DNA of 64,000 nucleotides, taken from the NCBI GenBank assembly GCA_008802785.1, contig VUYT01000008.1, positions 1 through 64,000 of the forward strand, read 5' to 3'. The translations under genes and the position numbers were made by a program. The stretch is from Symmetrospora coprosmae (lineage: Eukaryota; Basidiomycota; Cystobasidiomycetes; Symmetrosporaceae). Position 1 is the stretch's first letter. The number at the start of each line of letters is the position of its first letter. The notes under the pieces are model-generated. The model saw nothing but the letters and a program-made list of their open reading frames with translations. It made no database searches and had not been told where the DNA came from. Shown piece by piece: positions 34,201-46,591 of this stretch.

Positions 34201-37200
34201 GGGCGACTGCGGGACAAGCGGAATAGGCGATTTGGGAGCGAAACCATCCGATGGACTGGAGAAGCTGCTGCTATGCGACGGCGAGATGACTTGATCGAGC
34301 AAAGGCAGCGGGTTGAGCAAGCCAGCAGGCGAAGTAGGCTGCATCGAGGCGGGAGATCCCGTTGACGAGACTGCTGGAATAGTGTGAACTGGTGGGCTGA
34401 GGTGATCGCTTCCGAATCTTCCCGCTGCCTGCGGAACAGGCGTTGGCTGATTGCTTGGCTGTCGGCTCTGGCTCGAAGCTGCCAACGTGGAGCAGTCTCG
34501 CACAGTAGGGGCGGGTGAGGGCGGGGGACTCTGCGAGCCCGTGCTTTCTTCCTCGGTAATCGACGAAAGCAAGGCTTGAGCCTGGTTCTCCCACTCGGTT
34601 CGCACTCGCTCGACGTAGAAAATGGTGTTGCGGAGCCGATTGACTGCCGTGATCTTCTGCCGGCACATATCTGTGAAGTCCTCGGCAAGCTTTCGAAGCG
34701 CAGGGTCATCGCAAGCGGGTGCCTGCCATCCTTGGAGCGTCGTGAGGTGATCTTCTGAATTTGGGGAAAGCAAGCGCTGGTTCTCGATTGGCGTGCTGTC
34801 TTCTGACAGAGCAGGCATTGCGATATCGAGAGCCGTCCCAAATATGTCGAGAAGCTCTTCCAAGAACTGGATCTGGCGTTCGCGGAAGCGGGCGGGCAGT
34901 AAAACCATATCCTGGTACTCCAGAACCCGATGGTTGCCTGATGGCGATGACGATCCAGCCTGCGCTTGCATTTTGAGGTCTGCCAGAAAGCTCGCTGCGA
35001 TCTCGCGGAGATCATTGATGCGATCATTCACATCGTTGATGTCCAGCTCCAGCCGATGCGTCGTGTTGCATGTCTCGCTGTGCTTCTCGAAGAACCAGGT
35101 AGGAATCTGCCTGTCACAGATTCGACAGAGCACGGGCTGGGTCGAGAGCGTTCGCCCAGAGGTGGCTGGGAAAGGCGTGATTGGCTCGCTGGGTCCACGC
35201 AAATGCGCCATGCCTTGAGGTGGCTTCACGGTGGTCGCCTCCCCGTCATCACTGCCGGACGCTGCGCCAGAAGCAGGCCGGATGACCCACATTGTGTGCG
35301 ACGGCTCAGCAGTGATGCGATCGCGAATGAGCATGCCTTTGCCTTCCATAGCCTCGAACTGCTCCTGAGAATGGTCGTCGGGGTCTTCGTTTTCTCCCAG
35401 GACCCGCAATCGGAAGTGTGCTTCCACTGTATGCGAGTCATCCTGCTGCAGCTGCAGCGAGGCTTCCGCAAAGACAGCTGCATCTTCCGGATATAGCAGG
35501 TGCGAGATGGGTTGTCCGATGCACTGTGCAGGCGACAAGCTAGTCGAGGCACGAGGGTCCGTCAGCATTGGTATGCTACCATCTGAGGACAAGTGTTGAC
35601 TTACCCAACGACATCCTCCCATACGGGACTGAGGTACTGGAAGGAGTCGCCATCTAGCGCAAGCTCCATCAGGATGGTAGCATTGCGGACTTCCTCGACG
35701 GCTTCACGCAGAACTTCAGCCTCATCGGCGTGGCTTGCGGTCTTGGCGGCGCCATCGGCAAACTGCGCAGGCCCAGCGACCTTCAGCTGCGTATCGCCTG
35801 GCGCCTCCTCTTCGACACGGTGGACGCCAAGATCGATGCCCAGGGGAGAGGGTACAGCGGCTTCTCGTGAGACGGTCCTTCCGAGTGCGAGACCAAGCGA
35901 GGGAGCGCGCGACCGGATAATTGGCTGAAGCTGCGCCTCCTCGTCTGGTGGATCCAATGGCTTTGCAACGAACTGGATGGGCTCACTGTCGGCCTCGTCC
36001 TTCTCGTCGCTAAAATTCCAGAACCCCCTCTCTTCCGCCCAGAATTCGGAAACCCGACTCAGGCCGGCGATAGCCAGCAGTAGCTGGACATACCAGCCGC
36101 GGAGGGGCCAATTCGGGTGCTCATCCCACTTCTTGCCGATCTTTTGCACGCGCTTGATAAGCTGTGTGCACGTGGAGGGGTCGTCCGTGAGGTCGACGAC
36201 CGATGTGTCAACGATCTCGAGCGCGATAGATACCATGGCCTGAAGCGAGAACATGAAATGCGCTTTGTCATCGTCCTCCGGATTACCGTGCTTGCGGCTG
36301 AACCAGTCCGTGGAGCTTGTTCTGTTGACTGCAGACCCGTGCGGGAGGCTGGGCATTGGCGAGCGTGAGCGGGATGTAGAGCGGGAGCTTGGCTGTGACG
36401 CCAGAACCGGCCCGTCACCGCCGCTGATATCGAGCGTTCTCTCCAGACGAGCTGCAAGATCCGAAGGCTTCATTGGCATGCGCTTAGCCTGCAGCGAGAA
36501 GCGGCGAGGCGAAGACGTCCCGCTACTTCTACCACGGACAGCTGGACTCGTCACTCGGCGTGGCTGCGCCGGGAACGAGGTCGGACTGCCGACTTGAGAC
36601 TGCCGAGAAGGCGGTCCCGATCCCGAGCTAGACGTATCGTGCCTGAGCAGGTTGGGCCGAATGCCACTGTCTCTGTCAGCTTGGCTGTCGAGTTCGTCCT
36701 CCGCGTCATTCCCGTCATCTGTGCTAGGCTCTGGCAGAGACGTGTCGTGCGATGTAAGCTGAGTGTCGTTGATTTCCTCCTGTCGGCTCTCCTGACTGCT
36801 GGCAAAGGCTCTTTCGTGCTCTAGCTCATTCTCTACGTAAACTGTGATGCCGTTGATGATCTTCTTGAGCTCTTTGTCGCAGCTAGCTTTGGCGCCAGAT
36901 AGCCGGTTCTTGATGTGGTCCCTGATGTGCGACATGGAGAAGGACGGCGCCAGTGTCGTCTGCGGCGTCTTCACCTGTGGCTGGGGTGGCTGCTGCTGCG
37001 ATGGGCTCGCGCTCGCGGATGAAGACTGTCTGGAGCCTGTCTGAGATTGCAGGAACAACGAGTGCTTGCTCGCTGATCTTCCCATGCGCATGGCAGCGCT
37101 TTGCGAGATGGGCACCAAGCCGGGTGTCTTGTCCCAGATTGGCGACTGACCAGGCGTGAGCGATGGCGTCGCCTCGTGATACTGCTGAGAAGGTTGGCGT

Positions 37201-40200
37201 GAGAGATGCGTTGGAAGCTTTGGCTCCTTGAAGTACGCAGGCGAGCTAGATGCATTAGCGCCAGATGAGGAGGAATGGGCCGAAGACTCGTTCGAGTGCT
37301 TCTTGTCTGCCAAACGGTGAGCTGTTCCAGCTGGCTGAAAGCGAGGGTCCAGACGAAGCGAGAGCTGCGGATTGCGCCGACGGAATTCAGACCGACCGGC
37401 CGAGGCTCCGCTTCCCCCATCGCCCTCGGATCCAGCAGAGTTGAGACGAGCATGCTCAGTCCCGCTACCGCTGCTGAGATAGCTAGATGGCGCGGCGTCG
37501 CTTTGCCTTGCAGAGCGAGCTGCCGGAGCCAGGGCACCGGATGGTAGCTGACCACCTCCGTACACTTTGCGCGCTTCTGTCTTCAGCTCTGTAGCAGAGG
37601 ATGTGTGGCGCAATGCCGGAGCAGGAGGGGCCAAAGTCTCGTTCGGAGTTCTCGGGAAGTGCGCCGAGATGCGACTGGCTATAGGAGCCAGATCGGCCCC
37701 TTCGGCTACAGAGTCCGAGACTGCCCGATTCTGGCCTGGCCGGATTAGAGACTTGGGAGAGTCCTTGCTCGCGACAACGGGAGAGGCCTCGGTCGTGGGT
37801 GTAGAGACAAAGCTCTTTGTCACAGCGGACCACCACGCGTCGATCTTGGCGCCGAGGTTAAGATTCTTCTTCTTCTTGGGTTGTGTTTGCTGACTCGACG
37901 AGGCGATGCTCGCCGAGCGTTGACTCGAGTATGTCGAAGCAGGTGCATATGATTGCGATCGTCCAGCACCGGATTGCTTCGAGAGGGAAGGGCGCGGAAA
38001 TGCCAAATGTGCTGGCGATGCGACTGCAGCCGCTGCCTGAACGGCCGACGCAGCTTCCTGTGCTCCTCGTGATTTCTTTGCCGGATCTAACAACGTGAGA
38101 CTGGCCAGAGACGCAGTGCTCAACCGACGCGGACGCGGCGCGATGCCTGCACTTCGATCAGGTGATGGAGGCTGCTGACTGGGTGAGATCTTGGCTGCAC
38201 CTTCCGTACAGCATAGCACAGGTTCAGTGTCAACGTCAACGTCCAAGGAGTAACAAGGCCCGCAGCTTACCTGTCGGAGAGTCCGGCTCCTTATCACCGG
38301 AAGCGCGACGGGAGACGGTTCGGTGCAGACTCGAAGCGCCCGAACCGGAACTTCGCTTTCGCGCATGCTGCGAAGCTGCAACATCAAGATCGGCGGGCAT
38401 GTCTGCCTTCTCGGCCTCTTCGGATTCGCCGCCTGGATCGGCAACGGCCAGGCTCTCTGCTCGTTCCTGCTCCTGCCTCTGCGAGTTAATCTTGGCTTCC
38501 TTCATCCGCTTGTACTCGTCGAGCCAGTCAACCCATTCGATCTCCTTGTTAGCCGTGCCAGGTCGTGCCCCTAGATCACCTCCCAGCAGACCTAGCCCAT
38601 CCTCAGGACCGCCCTCGGCAGCAAAGGAGAAGCTACCGGAGCTCTCGCCAAAGCTAGGGATGCCCGCTCGGCGCCGTGCTTTCGCTGCTGCTCCGGCCGC
38701 GGCAGGGGAAAAGTCCGAGCCTGTGACGCCAGAGCCAATGATGGTCCCACGCTCGCCCAAGTCGGCTGCTGTTCCAGACTGTCCCTCGGTAGCAGCCCCT
38801 ACGCTTGCGTTGCTATTGGCCCATTTACGTAGTTTGGAGGCGCGCGACTCCTGCAGGTGCCGCGCGTAGTCCTCGGTAGACGAGACTGCAGTTGATCCTG
38901 GCATCATTGAGGTTCGGAAGTGCTTGCGAGCACTGACAGGAGACGCTTGGACGCTGCTCGCAACTGTCGTGGTGTCGAGCGATGCAGGCGCGACGCTCAC
39001 TTCCTTCGCTGAAGTCGGCTTCGACATCCCTGTTGTCGTGCCTTCGGGGGACGATCCGAAAATACCGAGCGACGAGAGCGACGTACCGCTTGCAAGGAGC
39101 CCCTTACGATTGCCTTCAGACATGGCTGCTCCAAGGCTGCTCGCCTGTCCGCTTCCTTGCGGAAATACCACTGTGCGAGGCGAGACGCCATCGTCGGCCA
39201 GAGAACTGAAGGGCGAATGCGTGCTGGAGGGTGCAGCGAAGGGGTCTTGATTGAGGCGGGGTGAAAGTCGGGTGAGCAGAGGAGAACCCTTCGAACCAGA
39301 GCGGGAGTGACTGCGCTGAACGGATGTGCTCAGTGCTGCAGGACCTGGAGCTGAACCATAGGTCGACATGCTGCTTGAAGCAGGGAGGGAGAAAGGGAAT
39401 AGGTGCGAGAAGGACAACGAAGCATCCTCAGGGGCATCGCTAAGACTGATGGCGCCTTTAGGCGAGGTGGCCGGACTTCGGGACGGCGATGCAGACGGGC
39501 CACCGGCGGCAGCAGCTGTATGGAACGGGCTGGCAAGGTGCCGACTCTGCGACCTGGATCGCGTGGGCGGTGCCGACTCATCGCCGCTGTCGAAAGGCTC
39601 GCTCCTCGAAGTAGAGGCTGCGAAGCTGTCCAACGGAATCTGACTAGGTGACGGAGTATTCCTTCTAGTCGACATGGGCGTGGCAGGGAGATTGGAGCTC
39701 ATCAGGCTGCCCTTGAGTGTTTCGTTTCCTTTGCGTTCGGTCTCGGAGCTGTTTGAAGAGCCCGATCCGCTAGATTTGCCCGCGTGCGAGCCTGCGAGAG
39801 TGAATCCTTTGCTACCGAGACTGGTGCCGAGCGCCATCGCCGCATCCACGGACGATCGTCGCTTCTCTCCTGCAGCGGGGGACATGACCGAGTGCAAGTC
39901 CTGGGCGAGTCGGACAGAGGTCGGAACTCGCTGCAGACGGATACCGCCTCCTCCTGACCCGGGTCCGGCCTCTTTGCTACTCATTGAGCTCGACATCGCC
40001 AGGCTGCCGGTCGAGCTCGTCGTGCTCGACGCCAGCGATGCGCCCACTAGAGGAGGCGAGAAAGGGTTGGTGGACGAGTGCGCCGAAGCAGGAGACGATG
40101 CATTCGAAGACGCCGAGAGAACGGCGGCTTGTGGCGGAGCGGAGGGGAAGCAACGCTGAGCAGACGGAGAGGTCGACAGGCTCGCTGCTGATGCGGCACT

Positions 40201-42682
40201 AGGGTTGGACGAAATTGACTCTGACCGCCCGTGCGTCCCTCTCCTCTCGCTTGCACTCCCGCCTGACGAGACAGACAGAGACGGCAGGCGCGATAGCGAG
40301 CCACCGGAGACACCAGGTTGGTGATGTTGGAAGCCAGGCGACGAGGCAGATGTGGCTAGAGGCGACGAGTGCGGAGGCGATGTGGCTTGGTACGCCGGCG
40401 AGTTGACGGATCCCGGACTGGACGCCGCAGGCGATGGGAACTGGAAGGCTCCGGTAGGCCGAACATTGGTAACGTAACCGCTGCCTGCCCTCGACATTGT
40501 TGAAGTCGGCGAGTTGTTAGCCGGCGGAGTAGCAATGCTTTGCGGCAGGGTAGCGGCGAGACCCGAGCTGGAGCCCGAGCCAGAGCCAGAAACTGCTCGG
40601 CTAGACAAAGGCGGTGAAGTGACGCTACTTGCGCTCCCTGGGAATCTGTAGCCCGTCGGAGAGTCGCCACTTGTGCTCTCGCTCTCCGCGGAACTCCCAA
40701 CGCTCGCGCTGGATGCGTTCGAAGCGATCGAATGATGGTGCAGCGGTTTGGGCGTAGGCGAGTAGCTTATCTCGCCTGAGCCGAGGCCCGTACCCGTGGT
40801 TTCTACAGGACCTGGAGCAGTGGTCACGATCGGCGCCGTCGCATGCGGGGGTGCAGCGAGCGGATCTCGCGAGATGCTCAGCAGGCTCGTTTCGCGTCTG
40901 AGCGGGCTCGGCGCAGGCGAGCCGGTGGTAGTGCTGCCAGACAAGGCGGCCGTCGTAGCGGAACCCACTGCTCGATCTGCAGAGCCCTGCAGCAAGCTGT
41001 TCGAGCTGGTTTTGCGCTTGATGGCAGACCCAAGCCCTGGCGCAAGCGTGGCAGTCGGTGGCGAGCCAGAGCTCGAGGTAGCTGTGCTGCCCGCGCCTTG
41101 CATTGCAGAGAGACCGAGCGCGGAGCTCGTCCCTGCCACTGATGATGAGCCGACAGACGACACCGAGGCTTGAGAAGAGGTGCTGATGCGCCGGCGGGAG
41201 CTCGAAGGCTTGTATGCGTGCGAGACACTGGCACTTCGGCGGAGCCCGCCAGCTGCGAGTACCGAGTACGATGTGTCTGATAGCATCAGAACGTGCGAGC
41301 AGCTCGCTATACGTCAGCTGACATGATTGTCTAGGCGACCGGTCCAAAATTGCGAACTCACCTATGGCGCGCGGACTTCGACGCTCTTCTCTTGCCGTCG
41401 CCGGCTCATCGAGGCCAAAGAACTCGACGTCCTCTTCTCCAGGAGCGAGCGACGCTTGTGCGAGTGGCGAAGGCAGAAAAGGTGTGCTACTCGATATCCT
41501 CGAGCTGATGGGTGCCGTCCCGATTGGCAGCGGGATGGGCATGACCATCGAGGACGAAGAGATCGCCGAGCCATAGGCTGAAGGAGCAGGCGGAGTCGGG
41601 CTACCAGAGATAGCAATGGGAGCTGAGCCGACGTTGCCCGAGGCGCTTGCATTTCCCCCACTCCCGCTGCGTGCGCGATTCAGGGTGACTACGTGTGATG
41701 GTTGCGCGGCGGGCACAATCGTTCCGCCCAGTGTATGGGGAGGCGAGATCGGCACTGAGGCTTGACCTGAGTGGTTCCTAGCATGGTGTGGACTCTGCGA
41801 CAGTGGCACACTGGGCTGAGACCCCGTTCGGCGGAAAGTAAGGGCGGCGGGCGCGACGGGCCTGCTGCCACCTGTAATCTGACCGGGAGGAGAGGTCGCA
41901 GGTGACGACGATGATGCGTTCGAGGACGATCTGCTCCTGCTGCTCGCTCCTGTAATGTCCATCCTGGGAGTCGGATCCACTCCCGAAGTTGCGGCGCGGG
42001 CCCCTTGCGCCGAGGTGATCAACGAGGTCGCAGGAGCAGCAGCCGGCGCGGGCGAGCCTGAGCCTAGCGAGCGCAGGTGCGATGGCGTGATGCCTCTGCC
42101 AGTGCTGCCTACGCGAGGCGGCTCGCCCTGCTGCCTCAGCTGCGAAATACCAGACGGGAACGATAGCAAAGTGGTGGCCGACGAAGGGTCGCTGGCGGTC
42201 CTGCTGCGGTTCCGTGCAGAGCTGAGGGGCACGACAAAGGATGAGAAGGACGTCTTTGGATGCCGCTGCAATCCTCGTTCGTTGCGCTCGGCTGTGCCCT
42301 CTTCCTCTTCGTCGTCGTCGTCTTGCAGCCCCTCGCTATCGTTCTCGTCCTCCTCGTCCACGCGGAGCCTTTCAGCCTCTGCAGCGGTGGGCTCCTGGCC
42401 GAGCAAGGAGGTATGCCGTCGACGAGAATGTGCTATGCCGGATGACATCGACGTATCCTGCGTCGTCGAGGGTGTTGCAGCAGCAGCTCCTCTTGCACTT
42501 GGGAATGAGATCACTCGCGGGCGGCTACTTGCAGGACTGCGACTGCGGAGTTCGCTGGTCGAGCTGGATGACGATGAGACGCCGCTCTCGCGGCTCATCT
42601 CCTCCAGTACATGCTGCTGTTGCTCTCCCTCCCTCTCCCTTTCGCTGCTGTTCTCCCTTCTCCTGTTCCCGTCAGAGGCCAT
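31267..42682 (-). CDS. RIM15: Rim15-like PAS / AGC kinase / response-regulator protein
   Basis: Greatwall/Rim15 family kinase that couples nutrient signals to quiescence through endosulfine and PP2A. Ten exons on the minus strand (42682-41362, 41276-38271, 38194-35605, 35539-33922, 33851-33656, 33570-33206, 33144-33091, 33031-31840, 31782-31636, 31571-31267) give 3597 residues. The first ~2200 are Ser/Pro-rich and mostly disordered. Then come a PAS segment ([11 protein letters not shown] to [13 protein letters not shown], ~2290), a Cys/His finger ([20 protein letters not shown], ~2446), and a kinase domain from ~2797 ([35 protein letters not shown]). About 118 residues separate DFG from APE, as in Greatwall. 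A receiver domain ends it, with the acidic AED, the phosphoacceptor in FMDMLMPI and Lys in LTKP. A stop-free 72-bp possible intron at about 32293-32364 would shorten it to 3573. A split into two genes is possible but every phase joins. Confidence 0.85.
33586..33597. repeat. poly-G run of 12 in a RIM15 intron
   Basis: Twelve consecutive G bases between exons 5 and 6 of the Rim15-like gene. Length may vary or be misread; it does not touch coding sequence. Confidence 0.8.
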
Positions 42683-43288
42683 CGCGCCCTACGGTGCTGT
42701 AGCACCGACGCCAGCGGCCTGCAGGACCGGGATGATGGTGGGATTGGGCGCTCACGACAACTGCGCCGCAGCTGCAGCACGCGGGAAGGTCGGGCTATGC
42801 GCGTCTAGCAGTGGTACAGCCAGGCATCAGAGAGGCTCGAGTGCTGTCTCTTAGTTTTGACCGTCCCCGCTCGTCACGGCAGCGCTGACGAGAGGAGTAG
42901 AGGGGCAGCTGCGACCTCGCAGCTCTCGAGGCGAAAGCTTCGGGGAGCGGACACCCTCAGAGAGAAGAGAGGCTGTGCGTAGATGGAGAATGGTATGTGC
43001 TGAGAAGCGAACGCGATGCTGTTGGTACAAGGCTGCGTTGTTGCAGGTGCAGGGAACGACTTCGGGCTGCCTCTAAGAACCACGCCGGTTCGGCTTGTCT
43101 GTGGGCGGCACACATCCTCATTAGCGCGAGCCTCGGCAAGCGATCTTCAACAAGAAGGAAGCAATGCAGCAGCTACAGAGGTGCGACTAGAGTACAACAA
43201 CGGTCACGGCGATCCTCATATCTGTGTCTGTTGTACACATGGAAGGAGGGGAAAGGGGCAGCTCCCGCCCGCAATGCGCTGACGCGCC
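42683..43288. promoter_or_regulatory. upstream region of RIM15-like gene
   Basis: About 600 bp between the BSD2-like stop and the RIM15-like start, both genes on the minus strand. It should hold the RIM15 promoter and leader. No TATA box or repeat stands out. Confidence 0.4.
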
Positions 43289-45384
43289 TCAGACAGACTG
43301 AATGCCAGCCGTGCCTGGAGAGCGCAGCCACGCGTAGTTGCTCCTGCCCGCCCCTTCGCCCGTGGCCTGCGGTCGCGTCTCGTCGTCTGGAACTCGCGGC
43401 GCAGGTCGCGCATGCAAGCCCCAGACCCGCTCGCGGGGCTGCGTCCCAAACTCGCCAAACGTCGGCAGCGAGATGTCCTTGCCGGTCATGCGCGAAAGCA
43501 CGCGAGAGAGCCACGCCGAGATGGCAAAGCCCGCGCTCGTCGAGTCTTCAGATACGCCGTCCCGGAGCGCCTTGGCGTACCGTATCGCCTTGAGGTAGGC
43601 AACTACTGACGACACGAGGAGGAACTGAAGACGGACAGGATGGTCAGCCTAAGTTCGACGCATCAATTGGAGTAGACACCCGGACTCACCCAACCACCAA
43701 TCATCAGCATCATGCTCAGCCACGAGCTGCTCACGCCTGCGCCTCCCAGTCCAGGTTCGACGAGGTTTGGCCCATCCCACGTTCCGTTGCCAATCGCCCC
43801 ACTTCCGCTCTGAAGCGCACCCGTCGCAGAGCTCGTCGGCGTGGCAGTCGAGTTTGCCCCGCCTCCCCAGAAAGCGGCCCAGTCCTCCTTGCCCTGGTCC
43901 CCGCTTCCGAGATCGCCCATGAACTGGTTGTTGTCCTCGAGCTCCTGCCCGAGGTACAGGCCGTACTGGATGAGCGTGACGCCGAGCCCGGCTCTAGAGC
44001 CATTCTTGGCTGCATGTGAGGTGGATAGGAGCGTTGTGAGGAGGAAGCCGACGAATTGGAACGACATGGACACCAGGAGCGACCAGCAGAAGGAGAAGAT
44101 GTTGCCGAGCGGAAGTCCCTCAATGAGGATGTCCTCCAAACCTGTCCCGCCTACGCCGCCGAGCGCGCCCGGTCCAGCTGACGTATGGACCGTCGTGTCG
44201 AAGTATGGAGGGGCAGCGTCGAGTACAGCCATGTCATAAGCCTGCGGACAAGTGCCAGTCATGCAATATTGTCAGCCACGGGCTTCGCCCAGTCTTCTGC
44301 TCATGCGCGCCGACAGACGCACCGGTGGTATCTCCTTCTCTGGAGCTTCATCGTCGCCGCCAACCATCTCGCCCCTTCTCCCTCCCATGCTCGATGTGCT
44401 TCCTCCTGGCTTGGCCGTCATGTTGCTAAACACCCCGTCAAACTTGGTCCCTCCGCCAAACAGGCCCGGGCGGGACTGTGGCGGCATGATCCAGTTATCG
44501 TCGTCCTCCTCATCATCCTCGTCACCTGCGTCTGTTGTGCCATCTGCGCGCCGGCCCCGGTCATTGCGCGACGCGCCGAGGCGGCCGTACTGGCGGAAAC
44601 GGGCGGGCAAGGGCAGGTTGCTCCGCACAGTGGAGAGGAGGCCGTCAAACACGCCAGCAACGCCTCCCCGCGCTGGAGCCGACGGCGCCCCCGCGCCACT
44701 GCCGCTCGCACTCCGGCGATGCCGACTCCGGCCTGAGGCTGGACGGACGCTCTCGTGCAGGCTGAAGGTGGACGCAGAAGCGGCGGCGGCAGTCGACGAA
44801 GACGCGCCGCGCCTGTCGTAGGGATCGGCCTCGAAATCGTAGCCGCCTGGGTTGAGCGTGGTAGCGGAGGAGGCCGCGCGTGGATAAGCAGGTCGATGCG
44901 GTGAGTGGGTGCCACTGCCACTGCCACTGCCACTGCCACTGCCGCTCCCGCTGGCGAATGCATTGCCGCTTGGGCCAGATAGCAGCTGCTGCCCTTCGTC
45001 GTCGTCCTCGTGGTCGTGTATCCGGCTGCCTGTGCTCGCGAACGATTGCTCGCCGCCGCCGTGGCTTTGTTGGTGGTCCGAGTCGACCGAGTACGCTTGC
45101 TGACGCCGATGGCTGCGCTCATCGTCCTGCTGCGGCTCGCCGCCTCCGAAAGCGGCCTCGAGCTCGTCGTCGTCATCGCCTGCTCCATTGTACCTGCGCG
45201 CATTGCTGTATCCTCGGCCGTCCTCGTCGTCCTCCTCGTCTGCATCAAACAGCGCATCCCCTTCGGAGTTACGTGTCGACGACGTCGCTAGGGGATGGTG
45301 CCGCGCCGCAGACGAGGAGCTGCTGCCATCATTCGCGCGTCCGCGGAGGAAGCTCATCGACGGCGATTGCAGGACACGCTGCAA
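43289..45384 (-). CDS. BSD2: Bsd2/NDFIP-type ubiquitin-ligase adaptor
   Basis: Bsd2 proteins sit in Golgi/endosome membranes and recruit Rsp5 to sort metal transporters for degradation. Three exons (45384-44323, 44241-43690, 43624-43289) give 649 residues with all phases closing. The conserved core starts at VLDAAPPYFDTTV (~360) and has the family hallmark LPLGNIFSFCWSLLVSMSFQFVGFLL, then STSHAAKNGSRAGLGVTLIQYGLYL, and a third membrane helix (WLSMMLMIGGWFLLVSSVVAYL). The N-terminal 350 residues are acidic, Ser/Gly-rich and disordered, with a Gly-Ser dipeptide repeat at about 145-158; this is much longer than in yeast Bsd2. A PPVR-type site is split by the first intron, so a PY motif is not obvious at this place. 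Confidence 0.85.
44911..44952 (-). repeat. GCCACT tandem repeat encoding Gly-Ser in Bsd2
   Basis: Five exact copies of GCCACT and two diverged copies, read on the minus strand as a Gly-Ser dipeptide run in the disordered N-terminal part of the Bsd2-like protein. Confidence 0.8.
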
Positions 45385-46025
45385 CTGCTATGCTGTGCCG
45401 TCCTATGGAGGTTGTCGATGATGTGCTGATGAATGCGACAGAGGCCAGGCGTCGTCGTCGGCTGTCGCTTGGTCGACCTGACCGCATCGTGGTCTCGTCA
45501 GCACCAATATGTCCACCGAGCAACCAGAAGCAGGGGGAATGGACACGAAGCGCACGAGAAGTCCTTTCGCAATGCCATAAGATGATTTCACGCCCTACCT
45601 GCCCGCTTGCTCCTGGCCGACCGCACCCGCTCAAACCGGCCTCGTCCGCAGCGCAGGCCCTCGACGCCACCATCCTTGACGCGCGCACGCAACGCGATAC
45701 CCTTGACGCGGGTGCAGCAGCTGCTCCTGACGCTCTCCTTTGAGTCCCTCTAGGCCTCTTGCGCTGCATCTATTCCCCCCTCACCTCCCTTTGACCTGTG
45801 ACTGGCGGTGCTCTCAGAGCGGACTTCGCCTGTCAGACACAACGGCCAGCCAGCTGACCTGCACCCGCTCACAAGCTAGCTGCTGCAGAACGTGCAGTGC
45901 ACGCCTATAAAAGCGCTCTCACTCTCTGTCCACCTCTCCCTGCTCTGCTTCCACCAGTCCAATCCATCTTCCTCAGCTCCCGTCTCCACTTACACACACA
46001 CCTAGCCTCAACAGCAACAGCAACC
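45385..46025. promoter_or_regulatory. divergent promoter region BSD2 / TATA-driven gene
   Basis: About 640 bp between divergent starts. The last 120 bp before the plus-strand gene hold a TATA box, a pyrimidine-rich stretch and a CA-rich leader, a layout typical of strongly expressed fungal genes. Confidence 0.5.
45906..45912 (+). promoter_or_regulatory. TATA box (TATAAAA)
   Basis: A perfect TATAAAA lies 114-120 bases before the start codon at 46026. It is followed by a pyrimidine-rich tract and then by an ACACAC and CAACAG-rich leader directly before ATG. It is the clearest core promoter seen in this window. Confidence 0.65.
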
Positions 46026-46591
46026 ATGAAATACGAAGAGGTCCTCCGCTGGCGCATGGACGTCTACGAGGCTTCGCTCGGTGCCTTCAACACCCGCCCT
46101 GCTGTTCCGACCAGGCAGACCTGGACCGTTCAGACCATGTCAGATGGTGCGCCCCCTGCCCTTTGGAAAGCTGGCGGCGAGCGTCAGTATGCTGATACGC
46201 TCCTTTCATCGTCCCTGACCAACATATAGGTTCAGCGACTGAAGGACTCTTGTCCCGCACCCGCGCTCTCGCTGCCTTTGCGGGTCCCTCAGCCGTTCCT
46301 GCAGCACTGGCTCCCGCTTCGGGGCAGGCACCGAACATCCTGAAGCGACCCATCAGCGTCTCACTCGAACCAGCGCCGGTCACTGACATCGCCAATGCCA
46401 ATCACAACAACACCAATAACGTTAATGCACAAGCAGAGGCGCTGGTCCGATCGCTGGCAAACAGCATCGGCAGCCCTGATCGCGCACTGCAGGCGGATCT
46501 CGACACGCCCAGCCCGCTCAAGATTGGGTCGCCCTACCAGGCGTACGAGTTCCCGCCGCTTCAGCGACTGCGAGTTGCCAACAAGGTCTAG
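46026..46591 (+). CDS. Uncharacterised 172-residue protein, TATA promoter
   Basis: I do not recognise this gene. Two exons (46026-46182 and 46230-46591) give 172 residues. The N-terminus MKYEEVLRWRMDVYEASLGAF looks helical. The middle is Ala/Pro-rich and has an Asn-rich run (NANHNNTNNVNAQ). The C-terminus has several Ser-Pro/Thr-Pro sites (IGSPDR, TPSPLKIGSPYQ) and ends in PPLQRLRVANKV. There is no signal peptide, membrane helix or Cys cluster, so a soluble, perhaps proline-directed-kinase-regulated protein is plausible, which is inference only. The strong TATA box and CA-rich leader suggest high or inducible expression. The 47-bp intron restores phase (exon 1 leaves one base). Confidence 0.6.

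Noticed and set aside
41955-42854. 299-codon frame on the plus strand opposite the RIM15-like gene
   Set aside because: It is antisense to Ser/Pro-rich coding sequence; such GC-rich low-complexity DNA often leaves the opposite strand open. No domain, start context or splice support.
44880-45743. 287-codon plus-strand frame opposite BSD2
   Set aside because: Arg/His/Cys-rich mirror of the repetitive N-terminal BSD2 exon; repeats cause the open frame.
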